Assembly (NCBI GenBank): GCA_024403585.1
Contig: JAKSRN010000138.1
Coordinates: 1-5,429, forward strand
Reading direction: 5' to 3'
Length of the DNA: 5,429 nt
Origin: Lachnospiraceae bacterium
Lineage (GTDB): Bacteria > Bacillota > Clostridia > Lachnospirales > Lachnospiraceae
The position numbers and the translations under genes were made by a program. The notes beneath the pieces were generated by a model. That model worked only from the letters and a program-made list of their open reading frames with translations. It made no database searches and was not told the origin of the DNA. This document shows, piece by piece, positions 5,402 to 5,429 of this stretch (position 1 is the stretch's first letter; every line of letters starts with the position of its first letter).

Positions 5402-5429
5402 ACTTGTATCTCATTCTTTCTGCCGACAG

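Overview
The window reads as chromosomal DNA from an anaerobic Firmicute, most likely a Lachnospiraceae-type gut clostridium. The basis is moderate G+C, strong AGGAG-type ribosome binding sites, sigma-A-like promoters, and a PurO-type IMP cyclohydrolase paired with a stand-alone AICAR transformylase. The family assignment is inference. All five supported genes are on the minus strand, so transcription runs from high to low coordinates.

In transcription order: (1) 5401-4325 encodes an M24B Xaa-Pro peptidase, with its own promoter lying outside the window or shared with an upstream gene. (2) A promoter at 4267-4239, followed by a CGAA-type inverted repeat at 4230-4212, drives glyA (4182-2929), which ends at a strong intrinsic terminator (2897-2862). 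(3) A 451-base gene-free stretch (2928-2478) holds that terminator, a new promoter (2824-2796), a clear ZTP riboswitch (2788-2723) with a competing terminator (2732-2691), and about 210 further bases of hairpin-rich leader that may be a remnant mobile-element end. (4) purO (2477-1764) and the AICAR transformylase gene purH (1690-512) form a two-gene operon closed by a strong terminator (441-407). (5) A promoter with a consensus -10 (315-287) drives a small unrecognised 80-residue protein (253-11).

The centre of the window works as one metabolic unit. PurH formylates AICAR (ZMP) using 10-formyl-tetrahydrofolate, and PurO closes FAICAR to IMP, the last two steps of de novo purine synthesis. GlyA loads one-carbon units onto tetrahydrofolate, which after oxidation supply the formyl donor. 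When that donor runs short, ZMP and ZTP build up. The riboswitch senses this, and its ligand-bound fold should block the terminator and raise purO-purH expression.

The most notable points are the split pathway ending (an archaeal-type PurO plus a PurH that resembles the C-terminal half of animal ATIC and lacks a cyclohydrolase domain), the visible switch between riboswitch pseudoknot and terminator, and the unexplained structured segment between riboswitch and purO. I did not find a clearly undescribed defence or mobile system.
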